Source of the DNA: Rhizobium acidisoli | GTDB lineage: Bacteria > Pseudomonadota > Alphaproteobacteria > Rhizobiales > Rhizobiaceae | Reading direction: 5' to 3' | DNA length: 64,000 nucleotides | Assembly: GCF_002531755.2 (NCBI RefSeq) | Contig: NZ_CP034998.1 | Location: 2,046,001 to 2,110,000 of the forward strand | Part shown: positions 17,972-26,557 of the stretch, one piece after another | How positions within the stretch are numbered: position 1 is the stretch's first letter | Layout of the letters: each line of letters opens with the position of its first letter | Program-made: the position numbers and the translations under genes | Notes under the pieces: generated by a model | Told to the model about the DNA's origin: nothing | Seen by the model: only the letters and a program-made list of their open reading frames with translations | Databases searched by the model: none

Positions 17972-18928
17972 TTACTTGCGCTTGATCAGCGCCTGTGCAG
18001 CGTCGGCGATTGCCGACGGCGCCATCCCGAACTCGTCGAGCAGGAACTCTGCCGAACCTGTGGGGGCATAGATGCCGGGAACGCCGAGACGCTTCATCGG
18101 CACTGGAGCATTGTCGACCACCACTTCGGCGACCGCGGAACCCAGCCCGCCGAAGATCGAATGCTCTTCGGCTGTGACGATCGCTCCGGTTTCCCTAGCC
18201 GCGGCGATGATAGCCTCTTCGTCGATTGGACGAACCGTCGCAAGGTTTAGAACCCTGGCATTGATGCCGCGGCCCGCGAGGATTTCGGCCGCTTTCACGA
18301 TGCGATGCGTCAAAGTGCCGTTGGCAATAAGGGTGACGTCGGAACCCTGGCGAAGGAGATTTGCCTTGCCGAGCTCGAACCTGTGACCCTCCGGAAGCAG
18401 ATCAGGCACGCCAACGCGAGACAGACGCAGGAAACAGGGCCCGTCATAGGTCGCGGCCCACGCAACGGCAGCGGCGGTTTCGATGCGGTCACATGGTGCA
18501 ATCACCGGAAGGTTGGGCAGGACCCGCGTCCAGGCGAAGTCTTCGATCGAGTGATGTGTCGGACCGAGTTCGCCATATGCCATTCCGGAAGAAATGCCCA
18601 CCAGCTTGACGTTGGCATTCGAGTAGGAAATATCGGCCTTGATCTGCTCCAGCGACCGCCCCGTGAGAAACGGAGCAGCGGCGCATACGAAGGGAAGGCG
18701 TCCGCCGTTGGCAAGGCCTGCTGCAACGCCAACCATGTTCTGCTCGGCTATGCCGACATTGACCAGGCGCTCTCCGAACTTCGCCTTGAAGCCGCCGAGC
18801 TTGGAGGAGCCGACGGAGTCGTTGCAGACGGCAACGATCGTGTCGTTTTCGGCTGCCAATCGCTCGAGCGTAGAGGCGAATGCGTCGCGGCAATCATAGA
18901 GCTTGGGTGGGTTTACTGACGCGTTCAT
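17972..18928 (-). CDS. transketolase, C-terminal subunit
   Basis: A 318-residue half-transketolase: pyrimidine-binding domain followed by the C-terminal transketolase domain. The catalytic glutamate lies in NVGIAEQNMVGVAAGLA near residue 60, and GPTHHSIEDFAWTRVLPNLPVIAPCD near 125 is typical. It abuts the N-terminal-subunit gene with no spacer (TAA directly followed by ATG), so the two chains are made together. Split transketolases of this kind are often pathway-specific, for example the apulose-4-phosphate transketolase AptA/AptB described in D-apiose use. Which ketose phosphate this one cleaves is unknown. Confidence 0.92.
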   Translation of the reverse strand: MNASVNPPKLYDCRDAFASTLERLAAENDTIVAVCNDSVGSSKLGGFKAKFGERLVNVGIAEQNMVGVAAGLANGGRLPFVCAAAPFLTGRSLEQIKADISYSNANVKLVGISSGMAYGELGPTHHSIEDFAWTRVLPNLPVIAPCDRIETAAAVAWAATYDGPCFLRLSRVGVPDLLPEGHRFELGKANLLRQGSDVTLIANGTLTHRIVKAAEILAGRGINARVLNLATVRPIDEEAIIAAARETGAIVTAEEHSIFGGLGSAVAEVVVDNAPVPMKRLGVPGIYAPTGSAEFLLDEFGMAPSAIADAAQALIKRK

Positions 18929-19738
18929 TTAGAGTGCCTCCGACAGTTCTGCCAATGCGATTTCGTATTGTTCCTTGTTCGGCACCTTGTGGTGCCAGTC
19001 GACCCGGTCCTGCATGAACGAGATTCCATGGCCCTTGTTGGTATGGGCGACGATGCAATGCGGTTTTGCTCCCCGGTGTTCGAGAGCCGGAACAACTTCG
19101 CTCATGACGTTCCCGTTGATCTCGGTGACCTCCCAGTCGAAGGCCTCGAGCTTCGGGCGAAGCGGAGCGAGATCATTGGTTTCGGCAAGCGCCGCACCCT
19201 GCTGGAACCTGTTGTGATCGATGACCAGGGTCAAGTTGTCGAGTTTGAACTGAGCGGCCGCCATGATCGCTTCCCAGTTGGAACCCTCCTGCATCTCACC
19301 GTCGCCGGTGACGACGTAGGTGTGAAATTTCGCGCCCGAGAGCTTGGCGGCTTTCGCCATTCCGACTGCGACCGGAAGACCGTGGCCCAGCGGACCGGTA
19401 TTCGTTTCGACGCCGGGAACCTTGTTGCAATTCGGATGCCCGTTCAGCCTCGAATGCGGCTGCAAGAAGGTAGAAACCTCCTCCTCCGGGATAAAGCCGC
19501 GTTTTGCGAGCGTCACATAGAGAGCACAGGCCGTATGTCCCTTTGAAAGGACGAACCTGTCGCGGTCGGGATGCTTGGGCTGATCCGGCCAGATTTTCAG
19601 GACACGAAAATAGAGCGCCGTCAAAATGTCGATGACCGACATCTCCCCGCCAATATGGCCGGCGCCCGCTTCAAAGACCGCCTGGAGATCGCGCAATCGG
19701 ATCTCGCGGGCGATGCGCTCGAGTTCTATCGTATCCAT
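18929..19738 (-). CDS. transketolase, N-terminal (thiamine diphosphate) subunit
   Basis: A 269-residue half-transketolase carrying the diphosphate-binding motif GDGEMQEGSNWEA near residue 150, and the conserved SKGHTACALYVTLAKRG and TGPLGHGLPVAVGMA stretches. Together with the adjoining C-terminal subunit it makes a full enzyme that transfers a two-carbon ketol unit. The start at 19738 is chosen because GAGGAACCC precedes it; an upstream ATG at 19774 would place the operator-like repeat inside the coding region. First gene of the minus-strand operon, divergent from the ribose-type importer. Confidence 0.92.
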   Translation of the reverse strand: MDTIELERIAREIRLRDLQAVFEAGAGHIGGEMSVIDILTALYFRVLKIWPDQPKHPDRDRFVLSKGHTACALYVTLAKRGFIPEEEVSTFLQPHSRLNGHPNCNKVPGVETNTGPLGHGLPVAVGMAKAAKLSGAKFHTYVVTGDGEMQEGSNWEAIMAAAQFKLDNLTLVIDHNRFQQGAALAETNDLAPLRPKLEAFDWEVTEINGNVMSEVVPALEHRGAKPHCIVAHTNKGHGISFMQDRVDWHHKVPNKEQYEIALAELSEAL

Positions 19739-19750
19739 GGGTTCCTCATG

Positions 19751-19786
19751 TGTGCATAAATATTCACTTATCAATATTTTTGCACA
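19751..19786. promoter_or_regulatory. 14-bp inverted repeat, candidate operator of the transketolase operon
   Basis: TGTGCATAAATATT (19751-19764) and AATATTTTTGCACA (19773-19786) are inverted copies, 13 of 14 matching, with an 8-bp spacer that includes an ATTCAC half-site (19762-19767). They lie 13-48 bp upstream of the transketolase start. The size suits a tetrameric SorC-type regulator. Confidence 0.6.
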
Positions 19787-19892
19787 AGAAGCCGATTAGT
19801 CAAGCCCCTTATACAATCCGACAACAGCGAACGCCCTGAGTAAATCTTGTTGACAGCCAGAAAGCAACTTGTTAATGAATTTTCCAACAGGT

Positions 19893-19906
19893 GTGAATAA
19901 TTATTC
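19893..19906. promoter_or_regulatory. candidate SorC operator of the importer operon
   Basis: GTGAATAATTATTC contains the perfect 12-bp palindrome GAATAATTATTC (19895-19906) and repeats the GTGAAT half-site of 16429-16444. It ends 46 bp before the permease start, just before a TTGCACGAATAT segment that echoes the other operator. Likely the site through which the regulator controls sugar uptake. Confidence 0.6.
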
Positions 19907-19952
19907 TAGCTTGCACGAATATCGGATACAAGCCTAGGCATAGGGAGGAGCA

Positions 19953-20933
19953 ATGGTGGCGCTCGACATCAATGAACACAGGCTTTCGTCCGGAGCCTGG
20001 CTGAGCAAGCTCAAGGGAGCAACCGGCCCGCTCGTCGGACTGCTCGCGCTGTGCGTCTTTCTGAGCCTGAGCACCGACACGTTTCTTTCGGTTCGAAACG
20101 GCCTCAACATCCTCGATCAGATCACCGTTCTCGGCATCATGGCGGTTGGAATGACCTTCGTCATCCTGATCGGCGGCATCGATCTCTCGGTCGGCTCGGC
20201 GCTTGCCCTGGCGATGATGGTCATGGGCTGGACCGCCAATGTCGCCGGCCTGCCGCTGCCGGTCGCGATCGCTTTTGCTCTGGTCGCATCGGGAGTTTCG
20301 GGCCTGATCGTCGGACTTCTGGTGACACAGTTCAGGGTCCCGGCCTTTATTGCCACTCTTGCGATGATGTCCGCCGCTCGCGGCGTGGCCAATATGATCA
20401 CCGACGGCCAGCAGATCGTCGGATTCCCCGACTGGTTCATGATGCTGGCAATCGATCGCCATTTCGGCGTGTTGACCGCCACTGTGTTTCTCATGCTTGC
20501 GGTCGTTCTTGCGGCATGGCTTTTCCTGCACTTCCGCTCCGAAGGTCGCATGCTCTACGCGGTCGGAGGAAATCCGGAAGTCGCGCGCCTTGCGGGTATC
20601 AACGTCCCGCTCGTGACGATTGGCGTCTACGTCGTAAGTTCAGTCCTTGCCGGCCTCGCAGGCATTGTACTCGCCGCCAGGCTGGATTCCGTCCAACCAT
20701 CCAGTGGTCTCGGCTATGAGCTGGACACCATCGCCGCGGTCGTTATCGGCGGCACGTCGCTCTCCGGCGGCGCGGGCGGCATCGGAGGAACGCTGATCGG
20801 CGTTCTCATCATCGGTGTGCTTCGCAACGGTCTCAACCTTCTCAACGTCTCGCCGTTCCTGCAGCAGGTGATCATCGGCATCGTCATCGTGCTCGCGGTC
20901 GGCGCGGAGACTATTCGTCGGCGTCGCGCTTGA
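19953..20933 (+). CDS. ribose-type ABC importer permease (RbsC family)
   Basis: A 326-residue inner-membrane permease with about ten helices. Family landmarks are MAVGMTFVILIGGIDLSVGSALALAMM (residues about 65-90), and the C-terminal GTSLSGGAGGIGGTLIGVLIIGVLRNGLNLL, the conserved loop of RbsC-type permeases. GGAGG precedes the ATG. First gene of the plus-strand operon: permease, binding protein, ATPase, then two SDR dehydrogenases. It is divergent from the transketolase operon. The transported sugar or polyol is unknown, but pairing with a kinase and transketolase points to a pentose, tetrose or related alcohol. Confidence 0.92.
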   Translation: MVALDINEHRLSSGAWLSKLKGATGPLVGLLALCVFLSLSTDTFLSVRNGLNILDQITVLGIMAVGMTFVILIGGIDLSVGSALALAMMVMGWTANVAGLPLPVAIAFALVASGVSGLIVGLLVTQFRVPAFIATLAMMSAARGVANMITDGQQIVGFPDWFMMLAIDRHFGVLTATVFLMLAVVLAAWLFLHFRSEGRMLYAVGGNPEVARLAGINVPLVTIGVYVVSSVLAGLAGIVLAARLDSVQPSSGLGYELDTIAAVVIGGTSLSGGAGGIGGTLIGVLIIGVLRNGLNLLNVSPFLQQVIIGIVIVLAVGAETIRRRRA

Positions 20934-21050
20934 CGAACGGGGTCCGCCGCGTCGGCGGGCCCGAAAATTCCGCTCCAAGGGTTTGGGGCGGATCAATACC
21001 CCGAGGGGGAGGACATACCCGAGGGTCCCATCAACAACGGAGGAAATACA

Positions 21051-21980
21051 ATGAAAATTGCGCGCACCATGCTCGCGTCTGCTGCCCTGCTCGGCCTCAC
21101 GCTCGGCCCCGTACACGCAGCCGAACTGAAGAAGCTCGGCTTGGCCGTTGCCAACCTTCAGGCAAACTTCTTCAACCAGATCAAGCAATCGGTCGAAGCC
21201 GAAGCCAAGAAGCGCGGCATCGAAGTCGTCACGGTCGACGCAAAGGGCGACGGGCCGACCCAGGTCAACCAGATCCAGGATCTGCTGACCCAGAAAATCG
21301 ACGCGCTGATCTACATTCCGGCCGGTGCGGCCGCTGCGACCGTTCCCGTCAAGCTCGCAAAGAGCGCCGGCATCCCGGTCGTAAACGTCGACCGCAACGC
21401 CGACGGAGCACCGGGCGATACATTCCTTGCGACCGATTCCGTCGCCTCTGCCAAGGCGGTATGCGACTACATCCTCAAGGAAGCCGGCGGCAAGGGTAAG
21501 ATGGTGATCATCCACGGCCAGAAGGGCACGACGCCGGAAGTCGATCGCTCGAAGGGCTGCGCTGAATCCCTGAAGGCATATCCTGATGTGAAGGTTGTCG
21601 CCGAGCAGTTCTCCAACATCTGGAGCCAGGACGAAGGCTTCCAGATCATGCAGAACATGCTGCAGGCAAACCCGGATGTTTCGATCGTCTTCGCACAGGC
21701 CGACGGTCTCGCACTCGGCGCCGCGCAGGCGATCAAGGTCGCCAATCCGTCGCAGAAGATCGTCGTTGGCGGCTTCGATGGCGATACCGCGGCGCTTGAA
21801 GCCCTCAGCAAGGGTGTCTTCAACGTCACTGCGACGCAGCAGACGCAGAAAATGGGCCGCGACGCGGTTGAAAATGCCGCCAAGCTTGTCGCCGGAGAAA
21901 AGGTGCCCCCGGTCCAGCTCCTGGATGCCACGCTGACAACCAAGGAAAACGTCGCAGGCTTCATCGCCAACCATCCCTAA
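21051..21980 (+). CDS. ribose-type periplasmic sugar-binding protein (RbsB family)
   Basis: A 309-residue periplasmic-binding protein I. The signal peptide MKIARTMLASAALLGLTLGPVHAAE is clear. It is followed by the typical KLGLAVANLQANFFNQIKQ strand-helix start, DALIYIPAGAAAATVPVKLAKSAGIPVVNVDR, and the second-lobe VGGFDGDTAALEAL. GGAGGAAATACA precedes the ATG, a strong site fitting the high expression usual for binding proteins. A dispersed palindromic repeat follows the stop and could stabilise the 3' end of its message relative to the downstream ATPase gene. Confidence 0.93.
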   Translation: MKIARTMLASAALLGLTLGPVHAAELKKLGLAVANLQANFFNQIKQSVEAEAKKRGIEVVTVDAKGDGPTQVNQIQDLLTQKIDALIYIPAGAAAATVPVKLAKSAGIPVVNVDRNADGAPGDTFLATDSVASAKAVCDYILKEAGGKGKMVIIHGQKGTTPEVDRSKGCAESLKAYPDVKVVAEQFSNIWSQDEGFQIMQNMLQANPDVSIVFAQADGLALGAAQAIKVANPSQKIVVGGFDGDTAALEALSKGVFNVTATQQTQKMGRDAVENAAKLVAGEKVPPVQLLDATLTTKENVAGFIANHP

Positions 21981-22090
21981 AGCATGTCGCGCAAAAGTGT
22001 GCCGCGGTTTTGCGGCAACGACATGCGTAGATTCAAAGTGTTAAAGCGTCCTTTGTGCGTCCGAAAGGACGCACGGCGCTCTAACGAAAC
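21981..22090. repeat. dispersed rhizobial palindromic repeat plus hairpin inside the operon
   Basis: AGCATGTCG.....CGACATGC (about 21981-22026) encloses GCAAAAGTGTGCCGCGGTTTTGC, a known type of intergenic element in Rhizobium. It is followed by a perfect hairpin GTGCGTCC-GAAA-GGACGCAC (22055-22074). A second element of the same type lies at 23592-23637. Position between binding-protein and ATPase genes suggests an effect on mRNA stability. Confidence 0.75.
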
Positions 22091-22112
22091 CGACGTCTTG
22101 AGGAGGTGTGCG

Positions 22113-23591
22113 ATGACTGATCCAGTTCTTTCCCTGAGGGGCATATCCAAGTGGTATGGGCCGCTCCAGGTGCTGAAGGATGTCAGCTTGGACGTTTATC
22201 CGGGCGAAGTGGTTGCACTTCTCGGTGAAAACGGAGCGGGCAAGTCGACGCTGTCGGGCATCATTGCCGGGTCACGCACGCCCTCCGAAGGATCAATGAC
22301 ATGGCTGGGGCAGCCTTATGCCCCGGCCACCCCAAGGGAAGCCATCGACAAGGGCGTTGTCCTGATCCATCAGGAGCTTCAGCTTCTGCCGCAGCTATCG
22401 ATCGCGGAAAACGTCTTCATCGGACGCTGGCCGATGAAGAACGGTGTCGTCGACCGTGCCCAGATGGTTCGTCGGGCCCAGGACCAGCTCGCGCGCTTGA
22501 ACCTTCATATCCCGGCAACGCGAACGGTCGCCGGCCTTTCCACAGCAAATCAGCAGCTCATCGAAATCGCCAAGGCGCTGGCTCTCAACGCAAAGCTCCT
22601 GATCCTCGATGAGCCGACAGCCGCCCTTGGCGGCGCGGAGACCGAAGCTCTCTTCGAACAGGTTCGCAAGCTCCGCTCGGAGGGCGTGGGCATCGTCTAC
22701 ATTTCCCACCGCATGGAAGAGATCAAACAGATAACCAACCGGATCGTCGTTCTTCGCGACGGGGAACGGGTGCAGGAATTCTCGGACAGCGCGACCCCGG
22801 TGCGAACGATTGTCGAGAGCATGGTTGGACGCCCGCTCGACCGCTTGTTCCCCACCCTGCCCGTTCCGACAGACCGTCCGGTCCTCCAGGTGTCCGGGCT
22901 GAGTTCGCCGGACAATTCGTTCCGGGACGTAACCTTCGAGGTGCGGGCCGGAGAAATTCTCGGGATCGCCGGTTTGGTCGGCGCCGGCCGCACCGAACTG
23001 GTGCGCGCGATTTCGGGCGCCGATCCGATCAGTGCCGGTTCGATCACGCTGGAAGGCGAGGAACTCAGGCTGCGCGATCCGGCGGACGCGATCGCCAAGG
23101 GCATTGTGATGGTTCCGGAAGACCGCAAGGAACAGGGCCTGGTCGTCGGGCACCGGATCAGCGAGAACATTATCTACGCTAATCTCGACAAACTGGGCGG
23201 CGGTTGGATTACGCCGAGCGTCAAGCGCTCGTTTGCGCAAAAGGCAGTTGCCAAGTTCGGCGTCAAGGGCCGTGCCGAGCAGTATGCTTCCGACCTTTCT
23301 GGCGGCAACCAGCAGAAGGTCGTGATCGCAAAGTGGCTCATGCGTGATCCCAAGGTCGTCGTGCTCGACGAACCGACGAGAGGCATCGATGTCGGCGCTC
23401 GCGCAGGCATCTACGACATCATCGTCAATCTTGCCAAACAGGGCGTGGCGGTCATCGTCGTAAGCTCGGACCTCGAGGAAGTTCTCGGAGTCTCCAACCG
23501 CATTCTCGTGCTTGCCCAAGGCAAGCAGGCGGGAATCCTCAATCGTGACCAGGCAAATGACGTCTCGGTCATGGAGCTAGCTACCATCTAA
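22113..23591 (+). CDS. ribose-type ABC importer ATPase with two nucleotide-binding domains (RbsA/XylG family)
   Basis: A 492-residue double ATPase. Domain 1 has Walker A GENGAGKST near residue 40 and Walker B KLLILDEPTAA near 165; domain 2 has the shortened Walker A region GLVGAGRTELVRAI near 290 typical of the degenerate second site, signature LSGGNQQKV near 400 and DEPTRGIDVGA. The frame is open upstream into the repeat, but the ATG at 22113 follows AGGAGGTG at ideal spacing. It energises the permease encoded first in this operon. Confidence 0.94.
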   Translation: MTDPVLSLRGISKWYGPLQVLKDVSLDVYPGEVVALLGENGAGKSTLSGIIAGSRTPSEGSMTWLGQPYAPATPREAIDKGVVLIHQELQLLPQLSIAENVFIGRWPMKNGVVDRAQMVRRAQDQLARLNLHIPATRTVAGLSTANQQLIEIAKALALNAKLLILDEPTAALGGAETEALFEQVRKLRSEGVGIVYISHRMEEIKQITNRIVVLRDGERVQEFSDSATPVRTIVESMVGRPLDRLFPTLPVPTDRPVLQVSGLSSPDNSFRDVTFEVRAGEILGIAGLVGAGRTELVRAISGADPISAGSITLEGEELRLRDPADAIAKGIVMVPEDRKEQGLVVGHRISENIIYANLDKLGGGWITPSVKRSFAQKAVAKFGVKGRAEQYASDLSGGNQQKVVIAKWLMRDPKVVVLDEPTRGIDVGARAGIYDIIVNLAKQGVAVIVVSSDLEEVLGVSNRILVLAQGKQAGILNRDQANDVSVMELATI

Positions 23592-23637
23592 AGCAATTCC
23601 AGCAAAAGTGTGCAGCGGTTTTGCGCCAGGAATTGCG
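23592..23637. repeat. dispersed rhizobial palindromic repeat, second copy
   Basis: AGCAATTCC (from 23592) and GGAATTGC (to about 23637) enclose GCAAAAGTGTGCAGCGGTTTTGCG. Its core is nearly identical to the element at 21981. It separates the ATPase gene from the first SDR gene of the operon. Confidence 0.75.
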
Positions 23638-23668
23638 TGAAAGAAAACAGAAAGAGAAAGGAAGAGCG

Positions 23669-24457
23669 GTGTCCGACATCACTCTGAACGCCCCAAAGCT
23701 TTTCGATCTCAGCGGCCAGGTTGCCATCGTCACCGGGGCCGGAAGCGGCATCGGGCAGCGCATTGCCATCGGCCTTGCCCAATGCGGCGCCGACGTGGCC
23801 CTGCTCGACCGTCGAACCGACGACGGATTGGCCAGGACGGCCGAACATATCAGCGCCGCCGGCCGCCGCTCGATCCAGATCGCGGCTGACGTTACGAACA
23901 AATCTTCGCTTGGCGATGCGGTCGCACGCACCGAAGCCGATCTCGGCGCCTTGACGCTTGCCGTCAACGCTGCAGGCATCGCGAACGCGAACCCGGCGGA
24001 GGAGATGGAGGAGGACCAATATCAGACGTTGATGGATATCAACCTGAAAGGCATCTTCCTTTCCTGCCAGGCCGAGGCTCGCGCCATGCTTAAGAACGGA
24101 CGCGGCTCCATCGTCAACATTGCTTCCATGTCGGGCGTGATCGTCAACCGGGGGCTGAACCAGGCGCATTACAACGCCTCCAAGGCGGGCGTCATCCATA
24201 TGTCGAAGTCGTTGGCCATGGAATGGGTCGGCCGCGGCATTCGCGTCAACACCATTTCCCCCGGCTACACGGCGACGCCCATGAATACCCGTCCGGAGAT
24301 GGTCCACCAGACCAAGCTCTTCGAAGAGCAAACGCCGATGCAGCGCATGGCTGATGTCGACGAGATGGTCGGTCCGGCGGTGTTCCTGCTGTCGAATGCA
24401 GCAAGCTTCGTGACCGGCGTCGATCTTCTCGTCGACGGTGGTTTCTGCTGCTGGTGA
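23669..24457 (+). CDS. SDR-family oxidoreductase, probable sugar/polyol dehydrogenase
   Basis: A 262-residue classical short-chain dehydrogenase. Cofactor motif TGAGSGIG near residue 22, NAAG near 100, catalytic Ser in NIASMSG and the YNASKAG Tyr-Lys pair near residue 167 are intact. The GTG start at 23669 follows AAGGAAGAGC; a TTG further upstream lies inside the repeat. The protein resembles polyol (threitol/arabinitol-type) dehydrogenases in overall layout. In this locus it likely oxidises the imported polyol, or reduces the ketose, before the FGGY kinase step; the exact substrate is inferred only. Confidence 0.88.
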   Translation: MSDITLNAPKLFDLSGQVAIVTGAGSGIGQRIAIGLAQCGADVALLDRRTDDGLARTAEHISAAGRRSIQIAADVTNKSSLGDAVARTEADLGALTLAVNAAGIANANPAEEMEEDQYQTLMDINLKGIFLSCQAEARAMLKNGRGSIVNIASMSGVIVNRGLNQAHYNASKAGVIHMSKSLAMEWVGRGIRVNTISPGYTATPMNTRPEMVHQTKLFEEQTPMQRMADVDEMVGPAVFLLSNAASFVTGVDLLVDGGFCCW

Positions 24458-24679
24458 GCCGATGAGGCGTTCACCGCGGACAAGTCGAAATGAACGGTCT
24501 CGCTTCCTCCCTGGCTGAGATCGAGGCTGAAGGGAGCAACGGGCCAGACGGCGTGCGATATCGTCGTCTGCCCGCCCTTCACGCCGATCGGACAAGCTGT
24601 CGCTTGAACTCGAATAATGATCGCAGGGCAGGTCTCGCCCGGATTTGCTGCTTACCGATGGATACCGGAAGGAAAGAGC

Positions 24680-25462
24680 ATGAAACGCTTTGAGCAAAAG
24701 ACTGTCGTCATTACCGGGGCTAGCCGCGGCATCGGGGCGGCGATCGCCAGGCGGTTTGCGAAAGAAGGCGCCAACCTCGTCGTCTCCGCCAACGAGGACC
24801 TGGTCCACGCCGTTGCCGAACAAATCCGGGCCGAAGGCGGCAAGGCGATCTCTTTCATCGGCGACGTCACCGACAAGGCGAGTGTCATCGCCCTCTATGA
24901 TGCTGCCGAGAAGGAATTCGGCGCTGTCGACGTCTCAATCCAGAATGCCGGCGTCATCACCATCGCCCGTGTCGAGGACCTGACCGAGAACGAGTGGGAC
25001 AAGGTCATGGCCGTCAACACCAAGGGCGTATTCCTCTGCGCCCAGGAGGCGATATCGCGCATGCGCAAGCACAAGCGCGGCGGCCGCATCATCAACACTG
25101 CCTCCGGCCAGGCCCGCGACGGCTTCATTTTCACGCCGCATTATGCCGCCTCGAAAATGGGCGTGGTCGGCATTACCCAGAGCCTTGCCAAGGAAGTCGC
25201 GACCGAGAAGATCACCGTCAACGCCTTCTGCCCCGGCATCATCGAAACCGACATGTGGGCCTATAACGACCAGGCCTGGGGCAAACTGCTGGGCAACTAC
25301 GCCCCCGGCGAGCTGATGAAGGAATGGGTCGAAGGCATCCCGATGAAACGCGCCGGCTCCGGCGAAGACGTCGCCGGCCTGGTCACCTTCCTCGCCAGCG
25401 ACGACGCCGCCTACATCACCGGCCAGACGATCAATGTCGATGGTGGGTTGATTATGTCGTAG
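24680..25462 (+). CDS. SDR-family oxidoreductase, second of the locus
   Basis: A 260-residue classical SDR with TGASRGIG near residue 12, NAG near 88 (QNAGVIT), the catalytic Ser in NTASGQ near 142 and YAASKMG near 156. The region IIETDMWAYNDQ after the substrate loop is reminiscent of acetoin/butanediol and sorbitol-type dehydrogenases. GGAAGGAAAGAGC precedes the ATG. It lies 222 bp after the first SDR gene, with no gene in the gap, and ends the operon. Two dehydrogenases in one locus could act on different carbons of the substrate or on two related polyols. Confidence 0.87.
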   Translation: MKRFEQKTVVITGASRGIGAAIARRFAKEGANLVVSANEDLVHAVAEQIRAEGGKAISFIGDVTDKASVIALYDAAEKEFGAVDVSIQNAGVITIARVEDLTENEWDKVMAVNTKGVFLCAQEAISRMRKHKRGGRIINTASGQARDGFIFTPHYAASKMGVVGITQSLAKEVATEKITVNAFCPGIIETDMWAYNDQAWGKLLGNYAPGELMKEWVEGIPMKRAGSGEDVAGLVTFLASDDAAYITGQTINVDGGLIMS

Positions 25463-25539
25463 GCGGGCTTGGGATGGCACTGAAATTGGACGAAACCCTG
25501 ACGTCATTTGCCTTTCGCTTGCCGCTCGTCGCTGCCGCT

Positions 25540-25745
25540 CCTCACCCCCTCATCTGCCCTACGGGCATCTTCTCCCCGCTGGGGCGAAGGGGGAGCAAGA
25601 CGCACGGTGGCCACACCTATCGCAACGTCTCAGATGGAGCGAGGCGCCGCCGCGATTCCGCTTCTCCCCAGCGGGGGTCCGAAGGACGGGTCGAGACCCG
25701 TGGCTCGACCCCGGTCGATGCCGGCAGGCAGATGAGGGGCCCGCA
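25540..25745. repeat. RIME-like palindromes in intergenic region
   Basis: No gene is supported between 25463 and 25789. The region contains CTCATCTGCCC..GGGCAT with CTTCTCCCCGCTGGGGCGAAG, and an inverted partial copy with CTTCTCCCCAGCGGGG and CAGATGAGGGG. The order is the same as in the element at 11.05-11.31 kb. It separates the importer operon from a convergent SDR gene. Confidence 0.7.
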
Positions 25746-25789
25746 CGGCACATCTTTCATTGCCTGGGCAAAATGCCCTCTCACCAACC

Positions 25790-26557
25790 CTACGTCCGGC
25801 TGATCGAAACCCCGCCATCCGCCAGCATCGCCGTCCCCGTCACGAAGCTCGCCATATCCGACGCCAGGAACAGCGCCGCATTGGCGATCTCCTCCGGCTG
25901 GGCCATGCGCTTCAGCGCATGCAGTCCCTCGACGAAGGCGAGCACTTCTGCCGTCGCATCCGGCGCATTGGTGATGCTGGCCGGCGTGTCGGTGCCGCCC
26001 GGCAGCAGGGCGTTGACGCGGATATTCTGCCGCCCCAGTTCGGCGGCGAGCACCTGCACGAAGCCGATCAGCCCCGCCTTACTCGCAGCATAGGCGGCCA
26101 TGCCCGGCATGCCGGCGGTGTGGCCGACGAAGGTGGAGGTGAAGATCAGCGACCCGCCGCCGTTTTTCATCGCTGCCGACTGATGTTTGGCGCCGAGGAA
26201 GGCGGCGGTCAGATTGGTCTCGATCGTCTCGCGCCAGCCCTCCGGCGACATCTCCGCCACCGGCCCCATCTCGCCGAGAATGCCGGCATTGTTGAAGCCG
26301 ATGTCGAGCCCGCCGAAGCGTGAGACAGCCGTTTCACAAAGCCTTGCCTGCAACGCCTCGTCCCTGACGTCGCCCGATAGGGCGACGGCCTGCCCGCCCT
26401 CCGCCTCGATTTCGGCAACGACGGCGTCGAGCGCCTCTTGTCGCCTCCCGGTGACCACGAGTTTGGCGCCCTCCCGTGCAAAGAGTTTCGCCGCGGCGCG
26501 GCCGATGCCGGAGCTTGCGCCGGTGATGATCGCGACCTTATCGTTCAGAAGTGTCAT
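25790..26557 (-). CDS. SDR-family oxidoreductase
   Basis: A 255-residue classical short-chain dehydrogenase: TGASSGIG near residue 12, NNAGIL near 90, Ser in FTSTFVG near 140 and YAASKAG near 155, then PGGTDTPAS. It is monocistronic, convergent with the carbohydrate operon, and divergent from a DMT transporter gene 339 bp away. Nothing in the context names the substrate; its different substrate loop sets it apart from the two SDRs of the carbohydrate operon. Confidence 0.88.
   Translation of the reverse strand: MTLLNDKVAIITGASSGIGRAAAKLFAREGAKLVVTGRRQEALDAVVAEIEAEGGQAVALSGDVRDEALQARLCETAVSRFGGLDIGFNNAGILGEMGPVAEMSPEGWRETIETNLTAAFLGAKHQSAAMKNGGGSLIFTSTFVGHTAGMPGMAAYAASKAGLIGFVQVLAAELGRQNIRVNALLPGGTDTPASITNAPDATAEVLAFVEGLHALKRMAQPEEIANAALFLASDMASFVTGTAMLADGGVSISRT

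Noticed and set aside
20640..21974. 444-codon minus-strand ORF over the sugar permease and binding protein
   Set aside because: Antisense shadow of two well-supported genes, with composition typical of reversed GC-rich coding.
22395..23519. 374-codon minus-strand ORF over the importer ATPase
   Set aside because: Antisense shadow; the plus strand has all Walker and signature motifs.
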